Positions 1 through 7,588 of a DNA stretch of 13,369 nucleotides are shown piece after piece. The translations under genes were made by a program, and so were the position numbers. The stretch comes from Clostridiales bacterium (GTDB lineage Bacteria; Bacillota; Clostridia; Oscillospirales; Acutalibacteraceae): contig JAAYFA010000201.1 in the NCBI GenBank assembly GCA_012728445.1, positions 1 to 13,369 of the forward strand. Direction: 5' to 3'. A model generated the notes under the pieces. The model was given only the letters and a program-made list of their open reading frames with translations, was not told where the DNA came from and searched no databases. Position 1 is the stretch's first letter. Each line of letters starts with the position of its first letter.

Positions 1-2597
1 CCAAAGACAGCAAGCTGCCCAGCGAATTTGATGTGACGGATTTCCTAAAACCGGGCGAGAATACTTTGGCTTTGCAGGTCATGCGCTTTGCCGACAGCAG
101 CTATTTTGAGGACCAGGATTATTGGCACCTTTCGGGTATTTATCGGAGCGTATACTTGATTTCAAAACCGGAGATTGCCATTGAAGATATAAACGCAAAA
201 GTCGATGTAGATCTTTGTGCTTCTATAGGAACCGTCGTCTGTGACACGAGCGTGACCCGCAAGCCGTTTTTCGCAGATTATTCCGTGAGGACTTCACTTT
301 ATGACGGCTATACAGAACTGTGCAGCAGTGTTAGTGAAGTCATGCCCAAGGTAAAATACAACACCGACACCGTGCCGACAGCCAACTCCGCCAGAACAGA
401 GTTCGCGGTTCCAAACATCATCAAATGGACACCGGAAACCCCAAAGTTATATACCCTCGTCGTTGAAATCATTGCGCCGGACGGACAGGTACGGGATATT
501 GAATCACTGAAAATCGGCTTTAAAAAGATTGAAGTTAAAAACGGAATCGTTTTGCTCAACGGGAAGCGCCTCGTTATTCGCGGCGTCAACCGCCACGAGC
601 ATACTTTCCGTACCGGGCGAACCGTGTCCAAAGCGCATATGCTGGAAGAAATTAGGCAGATGAAACGCATGAACATCAACTCCGTGCGTACCAGTCATTA
701 CACCGACATGCCCGAATGGTACGACTTGTGTGATGAATACGGTATTCTGCTGGTATGCGAGTGCAACTTGGAAACGCATGGCGCATTCGGTATGTTAACG
801 CACAACCCGGCCTATGCCACTAATTTTTTAGAGCGCGCGGTGCGTATGGTGCAAAACTACAAAAACCACGCATCTATTTATTCGTGGTCATTGGGCAACG
901 AAAGCGGAACCGGCGCCAATCACGCCGCCATGTTCGGCTTTATCAAGGAGCATGACAAGGCGAGGCTCTGTCAGTATGAATCGGGGAGTCCGGGCAAAAA
1001 TATTTCGGACATCCGCGGCAAGATGTATGCGACGGTTGACACAATAATGAAAATGCTTTGTGACCCAGAAGACAGCAGACCGATTATTTTGGTGGAGTTT
1101 CTTTACCAAATATGTAATTCCGGCGGCGGGCTATCAAAGTTTAACAAGCTCGTCAAGGATTACCCCCGTTTTCAAGGCGGCTACGTGTGGGATTGGCAAG
1201 ATAAATGCTTGCTGAATAAAACAGGAGATGGTCAGGCGTATTTCGCCTACGGCGGAGATTTTGACGAAACCTTTACGGATACCGAAGTCCCGCTGTTCAT
1301 GACAAACAACGGTGTGGTTCTGCCGGACCTGACGTGGAAGCCCGTGGCGCACGAACTACGTATCGCCTATTCTCCGTTGCAAATAGAGCGAGCCGACGGC
1401 TCACCGGCATCGGGGTGGAGCGAGGACTTCAAAATTTTCACCGTTCGCAACCTTTGCATCGAAAATATAACCGATGAAATAGAAATGGCCGCACAACTCA
1501 AAGAAAACGGAATTATAATTACAACACAGGCAGTGGAACTGCCGAATATAAAACCGCTTGAGAGCGCCGATATCAAAATCGATTTTGATTATAAAGCGAA
1601 AGCCGGGTACGAATACGCAATTGATTTGAACTTATACCGCAAGCGGGATACTTTCTTTGCAAAAGCGGGGGAGGGCATTGCCGAGTTTCAATTTATGCTG
1701 CCTTCCGGCCCGGCCGCAATTTATAAAGTCGAGGCCGTTCTAAACGCGCTTGAATTGACGCAAGATGATAATACGATTGTCGTGTATAGCGAGCAGTTTA
1801 AATCCGTTTTTGATAAGCGTAAAGGCGAGCTGATTGCTTTGGAAAAGGACGGCACGAACTACCTTTGCGGCGGTGCATCCCCTTGCCTCAACCGTCCGTT
1901 GAGCGGGTTGGATGCGGCACCGGGTTGGGGCTGGTTCGAAGAGTTCGCCAAAGTGCGTTGGCTAAAACATACGATACGGGAACCCCAAGTATTGAAGAAC
2001 AACCACGTTGTTCGGTTAGAATTTCCGTTTGACTATGCGGGCGAATATCCGATAACCGGTAAAATTTGTTATGCTATAAACGGCAGTGGGAAAATACAGG
2101 TCGGTATCAAGATAGATGTTGATGAATCGTTTGGAGCCTTACCGAGAGCGGGCGTTGCGCTTGTTATTCCTGCCGGCTTTGAAAAGTTAGAATATTTCGG
2201 CCGCGGCAGCAACGAAAGCTATTCGGACCGTTGCCTAAGTGCGCCGCTTGGTGTGTACACCTCGACCGTAGAACAACAGCATTTTCCCTTTGTGCCGCCA
2301 TCCGAAAACGGAGGGCATGAAAATACGAGGTATTTAACACTCACCAATAAAGCAGGCAGAGCCATTCGCATTTTATCAACAAAACCATTCCACTTCGATG
2401 TTCACCACAACACGGTTGCAGATTATCAGTCGGCTAAGCATGAACACGAGCTGGTTCGCCGTGAAGAATCCTACCTGCATATTGATGCGGCTCATTCGCC
2501 TATCGGCGGCGACATGGCGTGGAGCACCACTTTGGATTCGTCCGAGCGCTTAAAAGGCGGAAGGTATACGCTGGACTTCGTGGTGGAAATATTCTGA
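1..2597 (+). CDS. GH2 beta-galactosidase-like glycoside hydrolase, 5' partial
   Basis: The gene enters from the left edge. The first full in-frame codon is at 3, so 864 residues are visible; by comparison with E. coli LacZ (about 1020 aa) roughly the first 170 are missing. In order: end of the sugar-binding jelly roll (EDQDYWHLSGIYR), Ig-like domain, TIM barrel (about 165-460), second Ig-like domain, and a LacZ C-terminal beta-sandwich (YFGRGSNESYSDR, then GGDMAW keeping the Trp equivalent to E. coli W999). Acid/base Glu is E300 in SLGNESG (codon 900). The nucleophile is E365 in ILVEF (codon 1095). Metal-site E257 and H259 (ETHG) are present. Oddity: the segment after the nucleophile reads FLYQICNS instead of the usual Y-A/S-HAMGNS, so the substrate may not be lactose. 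No signal peptide can be judged because the N-terminus is absent. It converges on the alkaline phosphatases and ends before a shared terminator. The family is certain; the exact substrate is not. Confidence 0.93.
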   Translation, partial: KDSKLPSEFDVTDFLKPGENTLALQVMRFADSSYFEDQDYWHLSGIYRSVYLISKPEIAIEDINAKVDVDLCASIGTVVCDTSVTRKPFFADYSVRTSLYDGYTELCSSVSEVMPKVKYNTDTVPTANSARTEFAVPNIIKWTPETPKLYTLVVEIIAPDGQVRDIESLKIGFKKIEVKNGIVLLNGKRLVIRGVNRHEHTFRTGRTVSKAHMLEEIRQMKRMNINSVRTSHYTDMPEWYDLCDEYGILLVCECNLETHGAFGMLTHNPAYATNFLERAVRMVQNYKNHASIYSWSLGNESGTGANHAAMFGFIKEHDKARLCQYESGSPGKNISDIRGKMYATVDTIMKMLCDPEDSRPIILVEFLYQICNSGGGLSKFNKLVKDYPRFQGGYVWDWQDKCLLNKTGDGQAYFAYGGDFDETFTDTEVPLFMTNNGVVLPDLTWKPVAHELRIAYSPLQIERADGSPASGWSEDFKIFTVRNLCIENITDEIEMAAQLKENGIIITTQAVELPNIKPLESADIKIDFDYKAKAGYEYAIDLNLYRKRDTFFAKAGEGIAEFQFMLPSGPAAIYKVEAVLNALELTQDDNTIVVYSEQFKSVFDKRKGELIALEKDGTNYLCGGASPCLNRPLSGLDAAPGWGWFEEFAKVRWLKHTIREPQVLKNNHVVRLEFPFDYAGEYPITGKICYAINGSGKIQVGIKIDVDESFGALPRAGVALVIPAGFEKLEYFGRGSNESYSDRCLSAPLGVYTSTVEQQHFPFVPPSENGGHENTRYLTLTNKAGRAIRILSTKPFHFDVHHNTVADYQSAKHEHELVRREESYLHIDAAHSPIGGDMAWSTTLDSSERLKGGRYTLDFVVEIF

Positions 2598-2644
2598 TCC
2601 GGTTGTCGTGTAGATAACCGAAAAAAGACAATCAAATAGAAGCG

Positions 2645-2675
2645 AAAAACCTCCCGCTAAAAACGGGAGGTTTTT
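2645..2675. terminator. Bidirectional Rho-independent terminator between convergent genes
   Basis: A perfect inverted repeat has a 12-bp stem, AAAAACCTCCCG (2645-2656) pairing with CGGGAGGTTTTT (2664-2675), and a 7-nt loop. The A tract at one end and T tract at the other give a U-run on either transcript. It lies 48 nt after the hydrolase stop and 20 nt beyond the stop of the - strand alkaline phosphatase, so it can end both. Confidence 0.9.
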
Positions 2676-2694
2676 GAATGAACAGGACTCGTTA

Positions 2695-3846
2695 TTAAGC
2701 AGCTTGATTATCGGCCCAATATATCGGCACCTTACGCGGGAATTCTTCGGCGCTAAAGCCCAGCGATCGGGCGACGTAAATGGAAAGATCTTTGTTTTTA
2801 ATTGCTTGCCCATTTTTAATAAAGTTGCTTGAACCGTAAACAAACAGGGGAACATCAACGCCGGAATGACTGCCGGAGGTGTACACATAGGTGTCACCTT
2901 CGGGCTGAATTGCACCGGTTTCGTGGTCAGCCGTTACAATAACAAGTGTGTTGCCGTCTGCCTGTGCAAAGTCGAGGGCTACTGCAATTGCGTTGTCGAA
3001 CTCCTGAAGACTGATAACCATTTTGTCTGCATCGTTACCATGGGAAAAACCATCAATGTGATCGTGTTCAACCATTAAGAAAAACCCTTCATCGCCGTCC
3101 AGTAAGTCAATGGCTTTGGTCGTCATCTGTGACAGCGTAGGTGTGTTTTCGTTGTTCTCTGTCTGCCATATAAAGTTTCCGTTAAACTGGCCAAAGCTTT
3201 TCTGAGCTTTGTTTATCGCCATCAGTTCGGTATAAGTGCTAATGTAGGTGTAACCACCTGCTTGAACGTTTGATTGTTCCGTTTTGCTGTTAGCTGAACC
3301 CCAAATCAAGTCTATATCCGACGAAATTTGTTGCGCAACAATGTCAGCCGCATTGCCACGTTTTGATGTATGGGCACAAAAGCCTGAAGGTGTGGCGCCT
3401 GTGGTGCTGTCTGTTGTAACAACACCCGTTTTCATACCTCTTTGCATCGCCAGTTCGGTGAGGCTGATGGGATAGCTCTCCAAAGCATATATATCATACG
3501 GGTAAACGCCGAGGCTTCCGTCTAAAGTGCGGACCCCACAAGCGAGTGCTGTGGCTGCGGCTGCGCTGTCGGTAACGGCTTTGCCAAACGCCGCAGTCTT
3601 TTGTTGCCCTCTTAAAGGCATCGTTTCCATTACAAGTTCTATACCAAGACTCTGCTTTGCCAGTTTCAAGTGGTTTTCGCCCATCCCATCACCGATTAAT
3701 AGAATAACGTTTTTCACTTGGTCGAGTGCGCCGGGTGTTGGCGCTAGGCCTCCAACAAGCGAAAAAAGCATGGAGATGGCTGTGATAATGGGGAGAATCC
3801 TTTTGACTAATCCCAATCTTTTTGCAAACTGAATAATTACTTCCAT
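2695..3846 (-). CDS. Alkaline phosphatase, PhoA family (copy 1)
   Basis: A 383-aa phosphomonoesterase of the alkaline phosphatase superfamily, probably acting outside the membrane. The N-terminus has a basic region followed by a hydrophobic stretch (about 17-33), read as a signal peptide or anchor. Active-site residues visible: D53 in GDGMG, nucleophile S94 in VTDSAAAATA, T152 in GATP, E260/D265/H269 in VEHDHIDGFSHG, D307-H308 in TADHE, and H327 in SGSHSG. All zinc ligands of E. coli PhoA have counterparts. The positions equivalent to E. coli D153 and K328, near the Mg site, are Gly (G150, G266). At 383 aa it is shorter than E. coli PhoA (about 470). The ATG at 3846 is preceded by AAGGAGGAAG (3860-3851). 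It has its own promoter. It is about 75% identical, without gaps, to the neighbour at 4002-5150; the clearest active-site difference is HD against GS just after E260. Physiological substrate unknown. Confidence 0.93.
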   Translation of the reverse strand: MEVIIQFAKRLGLVKRILPIITAISMLFSLVGGLAPTPGALDQVKNVILLIGDGMGENHLKLAKQSLGIELVMETMPLRGQQKTAAFGKAVTDSAAAATALACGVRTLDGSLGVYPYDIYALESYPISLTELAMQRGMKTGVVTTDSTTGATPSGFCAHTSKRGNAADIVAQQISSDIDLIWGSANSKTEQSNVQAGGYTYISTYTELMAINKAQKSFGQFNGNFIWQTENNENTPTLSQMTTKAIDLLDGDEGFFLMVEHDHIDGFSHGNDADKMVISLQEFDNAIAVALDFAQADGNTLVIVTADHETGAIQPEGDTYVYTSGSHSGVDVPLFVYGSSNFIKNGQAIKNKDLSIYVARSLGFSAEEFPRKVPIYWADNQAA

Positions 3847-3875
3847 GAGACTTCCTCCTTAAATTCATTGCATAA

Positions 3876-3904
3876 AGTATACCTTGAAATGCTTACCCTG
3901 TCAA
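3876..3904 (-). promoter_or_regulatory. Sigma-A promoter of alkaline phosphatase copy 1
   Basis: On the minus strand, TTGACA (3904-3899) is followed by a 17-bp spacer and TATACT (3881-3876), a near-perfect housekeeping promoter. It lies between the terminator of the upstream phosphatase gene and the ribosome binding site at 3860-3851. The same elements and spacing precede the other copy. I could not see convincing tandem PhoP-type repeats over it. Confidence 0.8.
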
Positions 3905-3936
3905 CGAAATCGGGATTTGTAGTAGGTGAACGCAGG

Positions 3937-3972
3937 AAAAAACCTCCCATTTACAAAAAACAGGAGGCTCTT
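3937..3972 (-). terminator. Rho-independent terminator after alkaline phosphatase copy 2
   Basis: Read on the minus strand, a CCTCC...GGAGG stem with adjacent G-U and A-U pairs encloses an A/T-rich loop and ends in a run of six T. It sits 29 nt beyond the stop of the 4002-5150 gene and before the promoter of the next phosphatase, so the two copies appear to be separate transcription units. Confidence 0.78.
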
Positions 3973-4001
3973 ACGATTGAATTAACAGGCTCTATGGTGC
4001 A

Positions 4002-5150
4002 TTACGCTGCTGCGTTTGCCGAGTATACCGGCACCTTACGTGGAAATTCGTCGGGCGTAAAGCCCATGGACATCGCGACATAAATGGCGAGGTCCTTGTT
4101 TTTAATCGCTTGTCCATTTTCAATAAAGTTGCTTGAACCGTAAACAAACAGGGGAACATCTACGCCGGAGTGACTGCCTGAAGTATATACATAAGTGTCG
4201 TTTTCAGGCAGAATTGCACCGCATTCATGGTCCGCTGTTACAATGACAAGCGTGTTGCCGTCTTCCCGTGCAAAATTGAGTGCCACTGCAACCGCATTGT
4301 CAAATTCCTGGAGGCTGACAACCATCTTTTCCGCATCGTTACCGTGGGAAAAACTGTCGATGTGCGAGCCTTCAACCATCAAGAAGAAGCCGTCATTGCC
4401 ATCCAGCAAATCAATGGCTTTGACCGTCAGCTGTGACAGTGTGGGCGTATTTTCGTCGTTCTCGGTCTGCCACATGAAGCTTTTATCAAATTGGCCAAAG
4501 CTTTTTCCGTTGCCGTTAAACGCTGTAAACTCGGTATAGGTGCTCAGGTAGGTATAGCCGGCTGCTTCAACACGGGCTTTTTGTGTTTCGCTGTCAGCGC
4601 CGCCCCAAATCAAGTCAATGCCTGATGCGATTTGTTGTGCTGCAATATCTTTTTTGTTGTTGCGCGATGAGGTATGGGCGGAAAAGCCGGCAGGTGTGGC
4701 GCCCGTGGTGCTGTCTGTGGTGACAATACCTGTTTTCATCCCTTTTTCCATCGCCAGTTCCGTCAGGCTTACGGGGTAGCTTTGCAAGGCAAACATATCA
4801 TAAGGGAAAACACCGAGGCTTCCTTTAATTGTGCGTACTCCGCAGGCGAGTGCCGTTGCCGCAGCTGCGCTGTCGGTGACTCCGCCTCCGAAGGGGGCGG
4901 TCTCTTGTTGCCCTCTTATGGGCATTCTTTCCATTGCAAGCTCTATACCAAGTTCTTGTTTCGTAAGCTTCAGGTGGTTTTCGCCCATGCCGTCACCAAT
5001 TAAAAATATAACGTTTTGCACTTCGTCCCGTGGGCTGGGCGTTGGGCTAAGGCCTGCGACAAGTGAAAAGATCATCGCAAGCGCAGTAATAATCGGAATA
5101 ATCTTTTTGAATAATCCCAATCTTTTTGCCAACAGAATAATCATATCCAT
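4002..5150 (-). CDS. Alkaline phosphatase, PhoA family (copy 2)
   Basis: A 382-aa paralogue of the downstream phosphatase, collinear with it without gaps over about 380 residues (about 75% identity by hand count). The N-terminus again has basic residues followed by a hydrophobic segment (about 17-33), suggesting export. Catalytic set: D53 in GDGMG, nucleophile S94 in VTDSAAAATA, T152 in GATP, E260/D265/H269 in VEGSHIDSFSHG, D307-H308, H327. The residues matching E. coli D153 and K328 are G150 and S266. It differs from copy 1 around the metal sites: GS instead of HD after E260, Ser instead of Gly after D265, and Cys instead of Thr in HECG. The ATG at 5150 follows AAGGAGGAAG on the minus strand. 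It has its own promoter and terminator. The divergent neighbour is an RpiR regulator; a regulatory link is possible but nothing here proves it. Confidence 0.93.
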   Translation of the reverse strand: MDMIILLAKRLGLFKKIIPIITALAMIFSLVAGLSPTPSPRDEVQNVIFLIGDGMGENHLKLTKQELGIELAMERMPIRGQQETAPFGGGVTDSAAAATALACGVRTIKGSLGVFPYDMFALQSYPVSLTELAMEKGMKTGIVTTDSTTGATPAGFSAHTSSRNNKKDIAAQQIASGIDLIWGGADSETQKARVEAAGYTYLSTYTEFTAFNGNGKSFGQFDKSFMWQTENDENTPTLSQLTVKAIDLLDGNDGFFLMVEGSHIDSFSHGNDAEKMVVSLQEFDNAVAVALNFAREDGNTLVIVTADHECGAILPENDTYVYTSGSHSGVDVPLFVYGSSNFIENGQAIKNKDLAIYVAMSMGFTPDEFPRKVPVYSANAAA

Positions 5151-5181
5151 TAAACTTCCTCCTTGAATTTATTATAATAAA

Positions 5182-5210
5182 AGTATAACTTCAAATAGTT
5201 GCTCTGTCAA
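5182..5210 (-). promoter_or_regulatory. Sigma-A promoter of alkaline phosphatase copy 2
   Basis: On the minus strand TTGACA (5210-5205), a 17-bp spacer and TATACT (5187-5182) match the promoter of the other copy. Flanking bases are shared too (CG before the -35 box, a G after it), so the promoter was part of the duplicated unit. Just upstream lies an A/T-rich block (5225-5247) that could act as an UP element. Confidence 0.8.
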
Positions 5211-5224
5211 CGAAGCAAGAATAT

Positions 5225-5247
5225 AAATTTTTAAATTTAAAAAATTT
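5225..5247. promoter_or_regulatory. AT-only palindrome in the divergent intergenic region
   Basis: A block of only A and T contains a perfect 16-bp palindrome, TTTTTAAATTTAAAAA (5228-5243), flanked by AAA and ATTT that nearly extend it. It sits just upstream of the -35 box of the - strand phosphatase and 164 nt before the regulator start. It may be an UP element or a regulator site. Chance is also possible in such AT-rich DNA. Confidence 0.35.
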
Positions 5248-5289
5248 GATGGTGTGTGCAAGAATTCCTTCATTTATTCGAATATCCGC

Positions 5290-5318
5290 TTGATTTTTTT
5301 CCCTTTTAGTTCTAAAAT
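5290..5318 (+). promoter_or_regulatory. Candidate promoter of the rpiR-led cluster
   Basis: TTGATT (5290-5295), a 17-bp spacer and TAAAAT (5313-5318) resemble a sigma-A promoter about 90 nt before the regulator start. A second candidate, TTGGCT (5334-5339) with TATATT (5356-5361) at 16-bp spacing, lies nearer the gene. The region is AT-rich, so which one is used cannot be decided from sequence. Confidence 0.45.
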
Positions 5319-5410
5319 GAAGCAAGTGTATTATTGGCTTTCATTTACACATTTTTATATTCCCTTTAAATGTGTCTTTACGTTTTTTGGACAAGAAAGG
5401 AATGGCAAAT

Positions 5411-6298
5411 ATGTCGAAGACCCTGATTTCTAAAATTGAAAAAGTCTATCCCTCTCTTTCAAAAGGCCATAAACTGATTGCAAATTTTATCATGGAACAC
5501 TATGACAAAGCCGCTTTCATGACGGCCGCCAAAATCGGTGAAAAAGTCGGTATTAGCGAGTCTACGGTGGTTCGCTTTGCGACGGAAATTGGTTATGCCG
5601 GTTATCCGGAGCTCCAAAAAAACCTTCAGGAACTGATAAAAAGCCGTTTGACAAGTGTGCAGCGCATGGAGGTTGCGAACGTTAATGTTACAGAAGGCAA
5701 CTTGCTCGACAAAGCGCTTTCCGCAGACATTGAAATGATTCGCGCGACGCTTGAGCAAACATCCCGCGAGGCATTTGCTTCAAGTGTTGCTGTGATCAAC
5801 CATGCAAGGCGCATATATATTCTTGGCGTCAGGAGCTCCGCCTCACTGGCAAGTTTTATGGCTTTTTACTTTAATCTGTTTTGTGACAATGTTGTTTTGG
5901 TTGACTCCGCGAGCGCGAGCGAAATGTTTGAGCAAATGTACAGAATAACAAACGAAGATGTATGTATTGCGATTAGCTTTCCGCGCTATTCCAAGCAAAC
6001 GGTGAACGCGCTGCGTTTTGTGCGGGACAGAGGCGCGACGTTCGTCTCCATTACCGACAGCAACTCGTCACCCATTGCACATATTGCGACGCACCTGCTC
6101 ATCGCGCGTAGTAATATGGTGTCTTTTGTAGATTCCCTTGTTGCACCTTTAAGTTTGATTAATGCCTTGATAGCGGCCACCGCACGCAGCAGGAGTGAGG
6201 AAGTATACAACAACCTCCATGCGCTCGAAACCATTTGGGGCGAGTATCAGGTTTACGAAACACAGCAGGATGATGGGGAGGAAAGCCCCGATGAATAA
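5411..6298 (+). CDS. MurR/RpiR family transcriptional regulator
   Basis: A 295-aa regulator with the RpiR two-domain layout: an N-terminal helix-turn-helix (about 1-77, recognition part ISESTVVRFATEIGY at 49-63) and a C-terminal SIS domain (about 130-255; ILGVRSSASLAS, then ISFPRYSKQT and ITDSNSSPIA). SIS domains usually bind phosphosugars, so the protein probably senses a sugar phosphate and represses or activates transcription; effector and targets are unknown. The frame is open back to a GTG at 5372, with an ATG at 5402, but AAAGGA at 5396-5401 is correctly spaced only for the ATG at 5411, and the protein from there starts as RpiR proteins usually do. The C-terminus is short and acidic. 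It heads the cluster and its stop overlaps the next gene by 8 bp, so the two are translated together. Confidence 0.9.
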   Translation: MSKTLISKIEKVYPSLSKGHKLIANFIMEHYDKAAFMTAAKIGEKVGISESTVVRFATEIGYAGYPELQKNLQELIKSRLTSVQRMEVANVNVTEGNLLDKALSADIEMIRATLEQTSREAFASSVAVINHARRIYILGVRSSASLASFMAFYFNLFCDNVVLVDSASASEMFEQMYRITNEDVCIAISFPRYSKQTVNALRFVRDRGATFVSITDSNSSPIAHIATHLLIARSNMVSFVDSLVAPLSLINALIAATARSRSEEVYNNLHALETIWGEYQVYETQQDDGEESPDE

Positions 6299-7526
6299 AC
6301 TGCTCGTTATCGGCGCGGGTCCCGCCGGGCTCATGGCGGCGGGTGTCGCAGCGGGGCGCGGGCTTGATGTCACCCTACTTGAAAGAAATGAACGCCCTGC
6401 GCGCAAATTGATGATTACCGGCAAAGGGCGTTGCAATATAACAAACAATTGTGGGCTTGAAGAGTTGATTGCTGCAATCCCCGTAAACGGTCGGTTTTTA
6501 TACTCTGCCTTTTCGGATTTTACACCTGAGGACACCATCACGTTTTTTGAAAACCACGGCGTCCCGCTCAAAACAGAACGCGGCAATCGCGTTTTTCCCG
6601 TGTCGGACAAAGCGGTGGATGTTGTTGATGCCCTGCACCGTTTCGCTACTGAAAACGGAGCCCGCATCATTCAGGGCAGAGCACAAGAATTGATTATTGA
6701 AAATAACGCCGTTACAGCCGTCGTCACCCATGCCGGCGAAAAATTTTTGGCGGATTCTGTTATCATTGCAACCGGTGGGCTATCCTACCCCGTTACCGGC
6801 TCAACCGGGGACGGGTATGAACTTGCAAAACGAGCGGGGCATACCATAAGCGAATGTCGGCCATCCTTGGTGCCGCTCGTGGCCCATGAGGGATTTTGCA
6901 CGGCATTAATGGGGCTCTCTTTACGAAACATTGCGATAAAAGTAATCGACACCGAAAATAATAACGAAGTTTACAGCGACTTTGGAGAGCTGCTTTTTAC
7001 CCACTTTGGCGTTTCGGGCCCGCTAATACTCAGCGCCAGCGCCCATTTGCGTGACATGAAGCGCATGAAATATATGATATTGATTGACCTCAAGCCGGCG
7101 CTTTCAATGGAGCAGCTTGACGCAAGAATTTTGAGGGAGTTTGCAGACAACGACAACAAGAACTTTATTAACACCCTTAATGCACTCCTGCCCAAAAAAC
7201 TTGTGCCTGTTATCGTAAAGCTTTCCGGCATTCGGCCCGGTCTGCAGACAAACCAGGTGACCAAAGAACAGCGGCAACGCTTGGCGGAGTTGCTTAAAGC
7301 ATTTAAGGTTACAATAACGGGCTTTCGCCCGATTGCGGAAGCCATTATTACAGCCGGTGGCGTAAAAACAGAAGAAATCAACCCGAAAACCATGCAGTCA
7401 AAGCTTATAAACGGCCTGTATTTTGCCGGCGAAGTGATTGACGTGGACGCCTATACCGGTGGCTTTAATTTACAAATAGCGTATTCAACCGGCCACCTGG
7501 CAGGAGCTATAGTTGCGAAGCAATAG
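6291..7526 (+). CDS. HI0933/BaiN-type FAD-dependent oxidoreductase
   Basis: A 411-aa flavoprotein of the HI0933 (YhiN/BaiN) family. It has an N-terminal dinucleotide-binding GAGPAG (8-13) with acidic E31 at the end of the second strand, the family signature GKGRCNITN (44-52), a second nucleotide-contact motif ATGGLSYPVTGSTGDG (from 160), FTHFGVSGP in the middle domain, and the C-terminal FAGEVIDVDAYTGGFNLQ. Length is normal for the family. It is probably a cytosolic NAD(P)H/FAD oxidoreductase. Names given to relatives (BaiN, bile acid metabolism; aminoacetone oxidase) rest on few proteins and cannot be transferred here. An open frame extends upstream to 6195, but that part lies inside the regulator gene. 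The ATG at 6291 has GGGGAGG (6275-6281) at good spacing and begins the Rossmann fold directly. Stop and start overlap with the regulator (ATGAATAA) suggests coupling. Confidence 0.92.
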   Translation: MNKLLVIGAGPAGLMAAGVAAGRGLDVTLLERNERPARKLMITGKGRCNITNNCGLEELIAAIPVNGRFLYSAFSDFTPEDTITFFENHGVPLKTERGNRVFPVSDKAVDVVDALHRFATENGARIIQGRAQELIIENNAVTAVVTHAGEKFLADSVIIATGGLSYPVTGSTGDGYELAKRAGHTISECRPSLVPLVAHEGFCTALMGLSLRNIAIKVIDTENNNEVYSDFGELLFTHFGVSGPLILSASAHLRDMKRMKYMILIDLKPALSMEQLDARILREFADNDNKNFINTLNALLPKKLVPVIVKLSGIRPGLQTNQVTKEQRQRLAELLKAFKVTITGFRPIAEAIITAGGVKTEEINPKTMQSKLINGLYFAGEVIDVDAYTGGFNLQIAYSTGHLAGAIVAKQ

Positions 7527-7588
7527 TAGTGCGACGAAGTTGCGTTGCCCAATCGCTTCTCTACACACGAAGAAAGAGTTGATAAACC

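Larger units (their letters stand above)
2695..5210 (-). repeat. Tandem duplication of an alkaline phosphatase transcription unit
   Basis: Two direct units, 2695-3904 and 4002-5210, each contain promoter, AAGGAGG-type ribosome binding site and a phosphatase gene in the same order. Proteins align without gaps except at the last few residues. Divergence is spread along the length, so the duplication is not recent, or the copies diverged elsewhere before being joined. Confidence 0.8.

Noticed and set aside
1090..1130. Possible frameshift explaining the odd GH2 active-site loop
   Set aside because: The flanking motifs (ILVEF before, NSGGG after) stay in the same frame with the usual spacing from nucleophile to NS, so substitutions rather than compensating indels explain it.
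3876..3930. PhoP-type direct repeats (TT-A-A boxes) at the phosphatase promoters
   Set aside because: Apart from the -35 TTGACA itself I could not find matching repeats at regular 11-bp spacing in either promoter.
4831..5166. Plus-strand open frame antisense to the start of alkaline phosphatase copy 2, with a similar one antisense to copy 1
   Set aside because: The similarity between the two comes only from the duplicated phosphatase genes they oppose; no independent start signal or domain is seen.
5372..5410. Upstream GTG (5372) or ATG (5402) as start of the RpiR gene
   Set aside because: Neither has a properly spaced ribosome binding site; AAAGGA abuts the ATG at 5402 and is well spaced only for 5411.
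6149..6670. Minus-strand open frame across the regulator-flavoprotein junction
   Set aside because: It lies antisense to two confident genes, has no recognisable domain, and looks like a codon-bias shadow.
7527..7588. Partial inverted similarity between the flavoprotein end and the gap before cmk (GAAGC...GCTTC)
   Set aside because: The match is only a few bases with a long, poorly pairing interior and no T-run; not supportable as a terminator or regulatory hairpin.
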